64,000 bases of DNA from Rhizomys pruinosus. Its lineage: Eukaryota; Chordata; Mammalia; Rodentia; Spalacidae. Numbering within the stretch: the first letter of the stretch is position 1; each line of letters opens with the position of its first letter. The stretch is from NCBI GenBank assembly GCA_009823505.1, contig VZQC01009592.1, positions 147,970 to 211,969 on the forward strand, given 5' to 3'. Below the pieces are notes generated by a model, which was not told the origin of the DNA, searched no databases, and saw only the letters and a program-made list of their open reading frames with translations. The translations under genes were made by a program, and so were the position numbers. Positions 11,258 through 22,700 of this stretch are shown here, in pieces.

Positions 11258-11515
11258 GGTTGGTTGGTTTTTGAGACAGGGTCTCCTGTAGCTGAGCATT
11301 GCCTTGAATTTATGATCCTCCTTTTTTCATTTTTTTTTGGTCTTTTCGAGACATGGTCTCCCTGTAGCCCCAGCTGTCCTGGAACTCACTCTGTAGACCA
11401 GGCTGGCCTTGTACTCACAAAGATCCGCCTGCCTCTGCCTTCCAAGTGCTAGGATTAAAGGCTTGCGCCACCTCACCCGGCTATCTCTTAAGTGTTGAAA
11501 TTACAGGTATGCAAC
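11258..11515 (-). repeat. Young B1 nested inside an older B1, minus strand
   Basis: An older inverted B1 begins at 11258 with (GGTT)n and GAGACAGGGTCTCCTG. It breaks near 11320, where a fresh poly-T and a well-preserved inverted B1 intervene (GTCTCCCTGTAGCCCCAGCT to CCACCTCACCCGGCT). It seems to resume near 11483 (CTTAAGTGTTGAAATTACAG). Confidence 0.7.
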
Positions 11516-11529
11516 ACTGACTCTGACTC

Positions 11530-11660
11530 TTTTTTTTTTCTTAGACAGGGTTGCACTCTGTAGCACAGGCTGGCCTGAACCTCACTAAGGGATCCCAGCT
11601 GGGCCTAGACTCATGGAGATTTCTTGGCGCTGTGTGAACCACCACACCTGGTTTACCTTG
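11530..11660 (-). repeat. B1 SINE, minus strand
   Basis: Poly-T, then AGACAGGGTTGCACTCTGTA, CAGGCTGGCCTGAACCTCAC and ACCACCACACCTGG. Confidence 0.75.
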
Positions 11661-12249
11661 ACTTTTAAATCTTTTAACTTTCTAAAATGTTCTGCCTTCT
11701 TGCTCTTCTGAGAGATGGTATTTGAGATCATATGCTTCCAGCCATTTCTTTTCAGGGAGAAGCAAAACAACTAAATCATATATGTGGGCACAGTTTAATT
11801 TTGGAAGTTCTTTTATTTTTTTAGTAGTATGTATCACATTTTCTTCACATCATTTGCCAAGTCATGCAGCAATCCATGACTCATATCAATCAGATATGAA
11901 TAGGTGAGCATGAAGAGTCTACTGAAAATTTACTCATAAAACAAACTTTATTGCATCTAGAAAATTTGTCAGTGTTTAGGTATTTGATTTATCTTTATTT
12001 TGCTTCCTGTTTATTATCAGATAAGTAAATGGCCAGACTGTTTAAATATGGGCCTGTGATGATGACAGTTTTGTGCTTGCTCATTTATCAGACTACAGGC
12101 TGTATCCACAGTCTCATTGATGTCATGGAACTGATCATAATGGCCTATAAGGTTGACTGTATGGGCTATTCAGAATAATCTCATTGTGACATAGGTTGCC
12201 ATGCCAGGAGTCTAGATTTAGGAAAAAGCGAATCCATGGACATAATTCT

Positions 12250-12406
12250 TTTTTTTTTTTTGGTCTTTCCAAGACAGGGTCTCCCTGTAGCCCCAGCTGA
12301 CCTGGAACTCACTCTGTAGACCAGGCTGGCCTTGAACTTACAAAGATTCGCTTGCCTCTGCCTCCCAAGTGGTAGGATTAAAGGCATGCACCACCACACC
12401 TGGCTC
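12250..12406 (-). repeat. B1 SINE, minus strand (duplicate at 20153-20310)
   Basis: Poly-T, GGTCTTTCCAAGACAGGG, GTAGACCAGGCTGGCCTTGA, TTAAAGGCATGCACCACCAC. Well preserved here; the second copy is full of small indels. Confidence 0.88.
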
Positions 12407-12699
12407 ATTTTTTAAAGTACTCATTTTCCAGATAGTTGTAGTGGCAAACACATATGGTCCCAATTAAGTGGGATACCAAGGTAGGAGAATCACTTGAGCT
12501 CAGGAGTTGAGACTAGTCTGGGAGTCTGGATAAAGTTATGAGATTCTTCTTCCTATGAACTTATTTTTTTTACATAATTGTCTAGAATTTTGGAGAAGTA
12601 AAATTTTAATGAGTCAAAAAATAAATAGACTTAAAAATACTTAAAATGTCAGTGTTAAGTGTGGTGCGGGAGTGGGTGTGTGTAAGACAATTTTTTAAT

Positions 12700-13870
12700 A
12701 CATTTTTCCCTTTTTCTTAAGGGATTCTACAATATAAGAGCACAGTTGTTTTCAGATCACATTGACATTGCTCAGTTTGCCATACAATTAGGTAATTGGT
12801 GCTAGCATCCACAGATGAGGGATACCATTTCATTGTTTGTTTTCTGGGACTGTGTTACTTCACTCAGCATGATATCTTCTAGCTCCAACCATTTACCTGC
12901 AAAGTTCATGATGTCATCTTTCTTTACTGCTGCTGTGTAGAACTCCATTGTGTAGATGTACCACATTTTCTCTATCCACTCCTCAGTTGAGGGGCACTTG
13001 GGTTGGTTCCAGCTCCTTGCTATTGTGAAGAGAGCTGAAATAAACATGGCTGCTCATGTATATCTGCGGTAAGATGAGTCTTGTGGGTATATACCCAGGA
13101 GTGTTATGGCTGGGTCAGGTTCATTCCAAGTCTTCCAAGGGTTCTCCACACTGCTTTCCATAGTGGCTGTACCAGTTTACATTCCCACTAGCAGTGGATG
13201 AGTGTTCCTCCTTCCCCACAACCTCTCCAGCACTTGGTATCATTTGTTTTCTTGATCCTAGCCAGTCTTATTGGAGTAAGATGATATCTTAAAGCGGTTT
13301 TAATTTGCATTTCCTTAATTATTAGTGACATTGAGCATTTTTTAAGATGTTTCTCAGCCATCTCTAATTCCTCACTTGCGAAGTCTCTGTTCAGCTCTTT
13401 GCTCCATCTTTTGAGTGATTCCATTTGTTTTCTACTTCTTTGTTGAGTAGTTATATACTCTGGAAATCAAGGCGTGTCAGATGATGTGCAGTGAAGGGTT
13501 TTCCCTCCACACCTCTGGGTATTTCTTTCACTTTCCTTATTGTTTTCTTTTGATGTACAGAAGTTTCTTTTGAGTTTAGTGTGGTCCCACTTGTCAATTG
13601 TCAATCCTATTATCTTGTCAGCTGCTGTTGATTTGAAAGTTTTTCCTTGACGCTATGTACTTGTAGTCTGATGCCAACTTTTTCTTCTATCGCTTCGAGT
13701 TTAGGGGTTTCAACGTTTTGAGGTCTTTAATCATATCTGGAGTTGACTTTTGTACAGGGGCGTAGAAGGTAGGGATTTAATTTTATTCTTCTACAACGTG
13801 GTGATCCGTCAGTTTTGCCAACACAACTTGCTGAAGATGCTGTCTTATCCTCCATTTCTGTCTTTTTGGC
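12700..13870 (-). mobile_element. L1 fragment: 3' part of ORF2, minus strand (duplicate at 20590-21770)
   Basis: Minus-strand frames at 12802-13047 and 13188-13424 carry typical L1 ORF2 C-terminal sequence (FTIARSWNQPKCPSTEEW, EKMWYIYTMEFY; upstream REMQ-like KEMQIKTALRYHLTPIRLA and KCWRGCGEGGTLIHC). 13440-13870 continues toward the middle of ORF2 without a long open frame. This is a dead 5'-truncated copy about 1.2 kb long with frameshifts, some of which may be sequencing errors. Confidence 0.85.
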
Positions 13871-13964
13871 CCCCTAAGACATTTTTATTTGGAAAAGGGA
13901 GCAGGATTTTCTTGTTGTAAATGGGTTTTGTTAACCATTTATTTCAACTTTTATCCCTCTCCCC

Positions 13965-14140
13965 TCACCGCCTTTCTCCCCGTTTTTTTTCTTCTTTTCC
14001 TCCTCCCCCTCCCTCCCTCCCCTCCCTCCCTACCCCGTCCCTCTGTCCCCTCTCCCCTTCCCCCCTCTCCCCCTACCATCCCTCCCTTCCCTCCTCCGTC
14101 CCTCCTTCCTCCTTCTTCTTCCATTCCTTCCTTCCTTCCC
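13965..14140. repeat. CT-rich low-complexity tract (duplicate at 21840-22003)
   Basis: Nearly pure pyrimidine strand of CCCT, CCCTT and TTCC motifs. Copy 2 reads as a regular (CCCT)n then (CCTT)n array, while copy 1 is irregular. This suggests copying or consensus errors. The proline-rich and arginine/glycine-rich frames across it are composition artefacts. Confidence 0.85.
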
Positions 14141-14289
14141 ACTGCCCAATATGCAGGTGTTCTCATAGTTTAACATGACAGTGGGGTACAGTGTGAAGTG
14201 TGAGGAGAGTACCATTAGTTTTCTGTACCCTTTTGGCAGAGACACTAGAGCTTTGTACATGCTGGGAAAGCACACTATTACTGTGCTAT

Positions 14290-14410
14290 ATATCCCTTGT
14301 CGGTCTTCTTTTTAAGACAGGATATTTCTCAGTTATAGGCTGGCCTTGAAATTGTTATACTTTGGCTTTCACTTCACAAGTAGTTGGAATTCACAAGATA
14401 TGAACCACAA
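14290..14410 (-). repeat. Old B1 SINE, minus strand (duplicate near 22150-22270)
   Basis: TTTTTAAGACAGGATATTTC, GGCTGGCCTTGAAATTGTTA, AGTAGTTGGAATT. Diverged. Confidence 0.6.
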
Positions 14411-15394
14411 GGTTCAATCCAAATCACTCTTGTGAGTTTAGAAACCATATATTCAGTCATCATTACTGACATCTTCAAGATCCTATTTTGTTGCTCTTTT
14501 GTGTTACTGCTGTGCATCAAAATATTAGGAGAATGCCGTTCCCCAGTGTGCTACATCGTCCCTGCCAATATTCTGTAATTACTTGCAGTTTTCCTATACA
14601 GTGCAGAATTGTAGTTAGGGACATGGAGAGCCATGTTTGAGACGCAGCATTTTTTTTTGACAAATTTATTTATGACTTGACACAAGTTGGAAGGAAGACT
14701 TCAGTACTTCGGCAGGTATTTCCAGGCTAGAGAATATTGAGTTGGGGAGTAATGTAACAGTATTTCAGGTAATATTACCAGTAGTGAAACAAGAGAGATT
14801 AATAATTGTAAAGACAATTAAAAATTAAAAATTTAGCAGAAATGGTAATTTTTCTTAGTTTGTTTTTACTTAATTTTTCTTTTCAAGAAAATGTTTTAGA
14901 TTCTTAAAATCAGGCAAAGGGAAAGGAGAAGTTTGAAAATAAAGCCAGAGTGAGAAAAGGTAAAAGTGATATAAATCAGGGACCCCCAGGAAGGAAGAAT
15001 TACTCCTTGGACATGACAGCGTTTTTTTTTTTATTTACAAGACAGATAGAGGGGGGGTAGGAAGGCCTGTAGTGATTTCAAGACAGTTGGGGTACCTGAA
15101 AGTATAATAGAGAGGTTATTGCATAGGGGGTTATATCACTTCCCCTGTCTTAGAACATTGGTGGGCATTGGACCCCAGAGGAATAACAGTCAGTATCGCT
15201 ATGTGGGGATGTTGGCAAGAAGTGAGTGATGAATACAATGAATGATGGGAGACTTCCCCTTAAGAATGAATGTATGGATTTGGGATGATTTATATCAGCC
15301 TGATATTTCTCATTTTCTACAAAAGGGTCCAATGGCTAGATTCTCTACCAAGGTGGTTGTTGGTCCACTTGAAGGGAGCAGAGAGCTCAAGAGG
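14411..15394. other. Non-repetitive part of the duplicated block
   Basis: No SINE or L1 recognised. It includes the stretch (15070-15350) that is identical base for base in copy 2, which argues against an old duplication. Confidence 0.5.
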
Positions 15395-15792
15395 TTATGT
15401 GTAGTGACTTTTCTTATCTACAGTTATTGTTATATTATTTGGGTGTGGGTGCAGGTATGCATGAATGACCTGTGTATTATGACCATATGTGTGGATATCA
15501 GAGGACAATTTCAGGGAGTGGCTTCTCTCCTCACAGTAGGTTCCTAAGATTTGAACTTAGCGTGTCAGGCTTGCTGGCAAGCCTATCTACCCAAGGAAAA
15601 CATATGATAGCTCTGTTTTTTATTTTTTTTTTTTGTCGATTTTGACAGAGTTTTCACGTGTTGTAACCCTTCGCTGGCTGGAACTTACTACTGTTGTAGG
15701 ACTTAGGCTGGGCTTTGAGAACTGCGGGTGAGCTCTCCATCTCTGTCTCCTGAAGACAGAAGGATTATAGGCCTGAATCATTGTGCCCAGCT
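15395..15792 (-). repeat. B3-type SINE followed by B1, minus strand (duplicate at 23240-23615)
   Basis: 15395-15600 follows an inverted B3 (GTGGATATCAGAGGACAATT, CTTGCTGGCAAGCCTATCTA). 15630-15792 is an inverted B1 (GATTTTGACAGAGTTTTCAC, GGCTGGAACTTACTACTG, GGATTATAGGCCTGAATCAT). Confidence 0.65.
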
Positions 15793-16019
15793 ATTTATCT
15801 TTATATCTTTTCTTTTAAAATAAGATTATTGCTTTATGATTCAATGATAGTTCTTAATAATATTAGGCTCGCCACTCCCCAGTCCAATGTCCCCGCAACC
15901 CCCTCCCCAACTGGACCTTATGAATTCTGTCATATATGTGAAGTCCTATCCGGTCAGATTTTACCAGATGTCCCTTGGGTCAGTAAGTTTATCCACTGGG
16001 TCTAGTCAGCCTATTTAGA

Positions 16020-16910
16020 GATTCTTTTTGTTTTTTAATTTAATTTTATTGGATGTTTTTTGCATTTCGTACTCATTTTTCCAATTCAGATCCAGGCATA
16101 TTTCCCTTTACCCTTCCCACCACCCACCACCCATCCAAGATCATGTATCTTGCAACCTAAGTGTCCTGATCTTTTAGGTTTTTTGTATTTTTTTCATTTA
16201 TTTAGCTATAAGTGATAATCCATGAGTATAAGCATCTTCATGCAAAACCAATTAACCAGACTGTTGTGCCCAAACACCCCCAGCCGACCCACCAATCTCA
16301 GTGGGCGGTGACAGGTTGTTTGTTTCAATCAAGTTGATCAAATGAGTGTCCAGACTATCGCTGTGTTACACCGTTCACCACATCAGCCTTTACATTTTCT
16401 ACACAGCCCCTCTTCCGCAGATTGTCTCCTAGGCTTAGAAACGGGGCACGGTGATGGAAGTAAGAAATCCCGTACTTCTTCGGTGTGACCTCGTGACTTT
16501 TGGACTCTGGTCTATTCTGGCTGTTCCTTTCAGGGCTGACAGCATTTGTTCAGGAGTAACCTTTCGATCTACTAATGAGCACAAGCGATTAGATGATTAG
16601 ATATATAGCGTCTTAAGCGAAGATCTAATCCCACCTCATCCGCAGCAGGTCAGTTGCCAACACTCCCAGGCCTAGGGCCAGCCTGTGCCACCCATTTCCC
16701 TCCATACTCTGGCCTTTGTCTGATTTGAGTCTGAATGGGCTATGTCGAGGAAGCCACCATTGCCACAAAATTCCATGACCAAGCTTGCACGGTGGTTTGG
16801 AAGCTCTCTGTTTCCTATTTCATGGACCAACCTGGGCTTCGTTAATCTTTCTGCCCCCGCTTCACACATGTCTCTGAGCATGGGGATGGATGAAGGTTTA
16901 CATTTAAATT
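16020..16910 (-). mobile_element. L1 3' end, minus strand (duplicate at 23845-24710)
   Basis: Starts with a T-rich run and ATTTTATTGGATGTTTTTTG, and continues with CCCTTCCCACCACCCACC and GATCATGTATCTTGCAACC. A related 3' end is at 42812-43265 and an inverted piece of it at about 44037-44165. Farther in, CTTTCTGCCCCC resembles the rodent L1 3' region also found at 60180-60240. No usable reading frame. Confidence 0.65.
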
Positions 16911-16914
16911 TTGT

Positions 16915-17050
16915 TTTTGGGACTAGTGTCCCAGGACGGGTCACCCCACTTAGGCCTGGAATTCATTTCTTGTCGTCTTAGATTGGCTTCAATATCACAC
17001 AGTCCTCGCTGGCCTTCGCTTCAGGCTGAGTGACTGAATCATGGACTTGA
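16915..17050 (-). repeat. B1 SINE, minus strand, badly corrupted (cleaner duplicate at 24715-24850)
   Basis: Copy 2 reads GCCTGGAATTCATTCTGTAG, TCCTCCTGCCTTAGGCTTCT and TGAGTGCTGAATCATGGAC. Copy 1 has the same with many missing or extra bases. Confidence 0.65.
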
Positions 17051-18387
17051 GCAATCACGCTCAGTTAATTTTAACATTCAAATGACTATTTATCAAACAA
17101 AACAACTAAGTCTATATAGTCCAAATATACTTTCTGAACAGTCTTGGGGAGGGATGTTACTTGTACTTTTTTGAATTAAAATTTGGACAGCAAGCTTAAT
17201 TGTTAAAAATCAAACATTTCCTTGGGATCTTGTACAGCCATTTTTTCTTGTTTAGTGTGGAGAAATTTTGGAGAGTACTGTTTTGATATTTTTAGAGTTA
17301 AGTGTAGGCGCTGTTCTCCTTGGGGAATAAGATATAAGGCCTTGTAAACTTGAATGATCAGTGAGTGAATATGAAATTCATACTTAACATTCATTAAAAA
17401 TTTGAAAGTGTCAGAACGGTAAAAAAAATCCCACTTAAATTTCTATTGGCAAAAGTTATTAGCGAAAAATCAAACGGCACAATAAACAAACTACAAAACC
17501 ACTCATCTTTTTTCCAGAGAGCACACTGTCAAATACTTCAATTGTTTCAGCTTCTAACTATTTTTCTTCTTGCCCAGATACAGATGAGAATCTAAATGCT
17601 TCGGTGTTTCCAATTTTAGATATTTTTGGTTCGGCAATATTTATGTACACATGAGCATATCATAGCAATGGACCAAAGTCATGTCATTCAGCATATAATA
17701 CACAGAGCCCTGAATGTGATTTTGGCATACTGGTTTTAGTACATTTGTAATTTTGCACTGTAATCACATCAACAAGGTAGGGTAGAATTTTCTAATTTGG
17801 GGTTATAAAAGCTGTCCAGCAATACTTCTGAATTTTTTGGAAACATGTGATTCTGGTTTTTGGCTTCAGAAATAGTTATACCTCTACCAGATTCTTTTTT
17901 TCCTTTTAATTTTTCTTTCAGACAAGACAAAACATAAAACAGTACAAAATGAACTTACAAAAACAAGCAACAAGAACAAAAATAAAAGGGGGGGGGGAAT
18001 TTTCATTTCCTTACGTCTAGCAGAATTAAAGAATCAATCTGCGGGATTGGGTATGTACTTCCCTCATTTTTTCCAATTCTCTCTTTTTTCTTTCTTTTAT
18101 TCCTGCTCTTTCCGACAGCTCCAGAGGCTTGTGTATTACTGGCTAAATCCAGGAAGCTTTGAGTTCCTCAGCTGGGAGTTATTTGGTGGGGGGAGGCGTT
18201 CATCCCTAACCACTACCTAATCAATGTTCTGCTCCTATTTAGTTGTGTTACTCCTCTGAAAAGGTGACCCCAGTTCCACCAGAAGGAACCGGGGACACAA
18301 CACCTCTGATTTTCTTCCATGCTGAAAAAGGAGTTGGTGATGTGGCAACTGGGTACTTCCCATAAAGAGGGTAAATCTAAAGACCCT
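17051..18387. other. Intron sequence inside copy 1, no element recognised
   Basis: Single-copy-looking AT-rich sequence with a G run at 17989-17997. The counterpart in copy 2 is about 24860-26129. Confidence 0.45.
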
Positions 18388-18810
18388 GTGCTGGAATAGC
18401 TTAAGTTGTCAACTGAAAACCTGGGTTGAGGGAGCTTCAATTTAGGGAATTGGCTCCATGGACTGGCCTGTGCCATGTCTGTGGAGTCTTGTCTCTTGAT
18501 TGTTGAGTTGATGTGGGAGGGCCAGCTAACTGTGGGTGGTGCCATCCTGTGCAGGTTGTCTGTGTACATCTTTATAAGGCAAAGCTGGGGCACTTGGCCA
18601 GGGAATGCAATGCACATAAGCAGCTCCTCTCCATGGCCTTGCTTCAGCTCATCCTCAGGTTCCTTCCCTTAGTTCCTAATGGTGGGCTGCCTCAGTGGAT
18701 GACCATTGACCACAGGAGATTGTGGAGCCAAATAAACCATTCCTCCCCAAGTCGCAGTTGGCAGAGTTGTTTTGTCACCGCCAGTGGAAAAGCAAACAAG
18801 AACAACCCCA
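18388..18810 (-). repeat. RMER1-like element, opposite orientation to 1742-3625 (duplicate at 26130-26545)
   Basis: GTGCTGGAATAGC at the start, GGGTGGTGCCATCCTGTGCA in the middle, CAAATAAACCATTCCTCCCC near the end. The reverse complement of 3449-3625 aligns to the first half. Confidence 0.65.
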
Positions 18811-19144
18811 ACGCATAACTATGAGAACGGAAGAAAAGTCCTTGACGGTGCCCATGAAAGCAAAAGTGAAGGCTGGGGTAGTTAGGTACATGATTCTAGG
18901 CAGGGGACCAGGAGACATAAGAACAGGGTGAATTCCAATGTCAATTTAAAAGTCCATTAGAATTTATTGACCAGAGGTTTCCAAAGCATTAATCTACCAA
19001 TAGTGGACTTTCCTTGGCTGCAGGGTGCCCCTAACTCTGTTAATCAAGACTAAGATCTAGAGGTTTTTATTGTTACATTATTTCATATTAACTTACCAGC
19101 CCTTTGGGGGCACAATTGTGTTCAGCCTGTGTTAGAATGCCTAA

Positions 19145-19340
19145 ATATATAGGAGTGGTCCTGATGCTATCTCTAGAGCGGAGTGCTTGGACAGCACGGA
19201 TTTTGAGTTCAAGGACCCACCTGGTCTACAGCGGGTGCATTCCAGGACAGCTGGGCTAACAGGGGCCCTACTCTCTAAAAGGACATTCATACAACATTCA
19301 CACATACACACCCAACACACACACACCACCACACACTTTT
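19145..19340 (+). repeat. B1 SINE with (CA)n tail, corrupted copy
   Basis: Recognisable only by comparison with 26872-27018: GAGTTCAAGGACCCACCTGG and CATTCCAGGACAGCTGGGC are kept, but the head is garbled. An impure CACA tract follows. Confidence 0.6.
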
Positions 19341-19747
19341 GAGACTATTATTTATATGTTTATTACTTTTGCTTTTGGGGTTCTTAACGTCACACATTAG
19401 CCAGATTAAACCAACTTTGTTTTCTCAAGGTCACTGAGGTTCTGTTCTTCAGGGGGCACTCCAAGGTTTTTTTGGGGGGTGGGGTGTGCAGCAGAGGTGT
19501 GCTGGCTCCTTCTGGCCATTCGTATCCCAGTTCCATTACGAGAAGCCAAGGCAGGTCTTGCCTGCTGGGGCTTTCTTTGGAGCCAAGGTGCATTATTCCT
19601 CTATATTTGGCTTCTATCTTTATAGACTGACACACTGGCTACGGGTTCTATGCTAGGTGGATCTTCAAGACTCTCCTGTACAGAAGCTGGTGACTCACAA
19701 TCTGCAGAACATTTTAAGAGATAACCCCATACAAAATCCCCTGGGAC

Positions 19748-19748
19748 N
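19748..19748. other. Single N: contig join at the centre of the duplication
   Basis: The only ambiguous base for many kilobases lies exactly between the end of copy 1 and the start of copy 2. Confidence 0.95.
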
Positions 19749-22700
19749 ATCAATTCATTTCAAATCATTTGCCAGTGCAGCAATCCATGACTCATATCAA
19801 TCAGATATGAATAGGTGAGCATGAAGAGTCTACTGAAAATTTACTCATAAAACAAACTTTATTGCATCTAGAAAATTTGTCAGTGTTTAGGTATTTGATT
19901 TATCTTTATTTTGCTTCCTGTTTATTATCAGATAAGTAAATGGCCAGACTGTTTAAATATGGGCCTGTGATGATGACAGTTTTGTGCTTGCTCATTTATC
20001 AGACTACAGGCTGTATCCACAGTCTCATTGATGTCATGGAACTGATCATAATGGCCTATAAGGTTGACTGTATGGGCTATTCAGAATAATCTCATTGTGA
20101 CATAGGTTGCCATGCCAGGAGTCTAGATTTAGGAAAAGATCCATGGACATAATTCTTTTTTTTTTTTTTGGTTCCAAGAGGTTCTCCCTGTTGCCCTCAG
20201 CTGACCTGGAACTCACTCTGTTAGACCAGGTGCCTTGAATTCAAGATTCACCTTGCCTCGCCTCACCAAGTTTGTAGATTAAAGGCATGACCACCACACA
20301 CTGGTCTCATTTTTTAAGTATCATATTTTCCAGATAGTTGTAGTGGCAAACACATATGGTCCCAATTAAGTGGGATACCAAGGTAGGAGAATCACTTGAG
20401 TCTCAGAGTGGGACTAGTCTGGGGTTGGAAAAGTTATGAGATTCTCTCCTATGAACTTATTTTTTTACATAATTGTTAGATTTTTGGAGAAGTAAAATTT
20501 TAATGAGTCAAAAAATAAATGACGTAAAAATCTTAAAATGTCAGTGTTAGTGTGGTGCGGGATGGTGGTGTGTGTAAGACAATTTATTATAATTTGTTTC
20601 CTTTTCTTAAGGGTATTTACAATATAAGAGCACAGTTGTTTTCAGATCACATTGACATTGCTCAGTTTGCCATACAATTAGGTAATGTCTAGGTCCACAG
20701 ACTGAGATACCCATTCATTGTTTTTGTTTTCTGGACTGTGTTACTCTCTCACTCAGCATGAATATTTCTAGCTCCAACCATTATTTACCTGCAAAGTTCA
20801 TGATGTCATCTTTCTTTACTGTGCTGTGTAGAACTCCATTGTGTAATGTAACCACATTTTTTCTCTATCCACTCCTCAGATGTTGAGGGGCTTAGGTTGT
20901 CCAGCTCTCTTGCTATTGCTAAGAGAGCTGAAATTAAACATGGCCTGTCATGTATCTGCGTAAGATGAATCCTTTAGGTATATACCAGGAGTGTTAACAT
21001 GACTGGGTAGGTTCATTCCAAGTCTTCCAGGGTTCTCCACATGCTTTCCATAGTGGCTGTACCAGTTTACATTCCCACTAGCAGTGATGAGTGTTCCTCT
21101 TCCCACACGCTCCAGCAATTGTTAATCATTTTGTTTCTTGATCCTAGCCAGTCGTCTTATTGGAAGTGATGATATCTTAAAGCGGTTTTTAATTCGCATT
21201 TTCCTTCATATTAGTGACATTGAGCATGTTTTTAAGATGTTTCTCAGCCATCTCTAATTACTCACTTGCGAAGTCTCTGTTCAGCTCTTTGCTTCCATCT
21301 TTTGAGTGATTCATTTGTTTTCTACTTCTTTGTTGATTAGTTATATACTCTGGAAATCAAGGCGTTGTCAGATGTATGTGCAGTGAAGGGTTTTCCCTCC
21401 CACTCTGGGTTTCTCTTCACTTCCTTATGTGTTTCTTTTGTGTACAGAAGTCTTTTGAGTTTAGTGTGGTCCCATTGTCAATTGTCAATCTATTTCTTGA
21501 TCGCTGCTGTTGTTTGGAAGTTTTTCCTAGCCTATGTACTTGTAGTCTGATGCCAATTTTTCTTCTATCCCTTCGAGTTTAGGGGTTAACAGTTTGAGGT
21601 CTTTGAGCTCAATCTGGAGTTGATTTTGTACAGGGCGTAGAGGTAGGGATTTAATTTCATTTCTTCTACAAGTGGTGATCATTACAGTTTTGCCAACACA
21701 ACTTGCTGAAGATTGCTGTCTTATCTCCATTTCTGTCTTTTTGGCCCCCTAAGACATTTTTATTTGGAAAAGGGAGCAGGATTTTCTTGTTGTAAATGCA
21801 GGTTTTGTTAAACCTTTAGTTTACTTTCTATCCCTACTCCCTCCCTGCCTTTCTCGCCCTTTTTTTTCTTCTTTTTCCTCCCCCCCTCCTCTCCTCCCCT
21901 CGCCTCCCTACCCCGCTGTTCCCTCTCCCCCCTCCCCCCTCCCTCCCTCCCTCCCTCCCTCCCTCCCTCCCTTCCTTCCTTCCTTCCTTCCTTCCTTCCT
22001 TCCCACTGCCCAATGAGGTGTTCTCATTAGTTTAACATGAACAGTTGGGTACAGTGTGAATGTGAGGAGAGTACATTAGTTTTCTGTACCCTTTTGGCAG
22101 AGAACCTAGAGCTTTGTACATGCTGGGAAAGCACACTATTACTGTGCTATATCCCTTGTCGGTCTTCTTTTTTAAGACAGGATATTTCTCAGTTATCCAG
22201 GCTGGCCTTGAAATTGTTATACTTTGGCTTTCACTTCACAAGTAGTTGGAATTACAAATATGAACCACCAAGTTCAATCCAAATCACTTGTGAGTTTAGA
22301 ACCATATATTCAGTCATCATTTACTAGAAAATCTCAGTATCTATTTTGTGCTCTTTTTTTACTGCTGGGCATCAAAATATTCAGGGAATGCCGTTTCCCA
22401 GTGTGCTACATCGTCCTGCCTTATTCTGTAACTTACTTGCAGTTTTCCTATACAGGTGCAGAATTGTAGTTCAGAAGAGCACATGGGAGAACCATGTTGG
22501 AGAAATTTAATTTATTGACTTGACACAAGTTGAGAAGGGACTTTCATACTTCGGAGGTATTTCCAGGCTAGAGATATTGATTGGGGAGTAATGAACAGTA
22601 ATTTCAGTAATATTACAGTAGTGAAACAAGAGATTATAATAATTTGAAAGAAATTAAAAATTAAAATTTAGCAGAGAATGGTAATTTTTCTTAGTTTGTT

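Larger units (their letters stand above)
11832..19747 (+). repeat. Copy 1 of a ~7.8 kb direct duplication (probable assembly artefact)
   Basis: Colinear with 19749-27476 from end to end. Shared landmarks include CATGACTCATATCAATCAGA near the left end, the CT-rich tract, an identical stretch of about 300 bp (15070-15350 against 22875-23155), and CAAAATCCCCTGGGAC at the right end. Differences are mostly one- to few-base gains and losses, many in homopolymers. Copy 1 is cleaner at its left end and noisier toward the N at 19748; for example its B1 at 19145-19290 is badly corrupted. Contents in order: B1, L1 ORF2 end, CT tract, B1, B3, B1, L1 3' end, B1, RMER1-like element, B1, (CA)n, unclassified repeat. 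Confidence 0.9.

Noticed and set aside
13889..14275. Proline-rich and Arg/Gly-rich frames
   Set aside because: They are translations of a CT-rich low-complexity tract.
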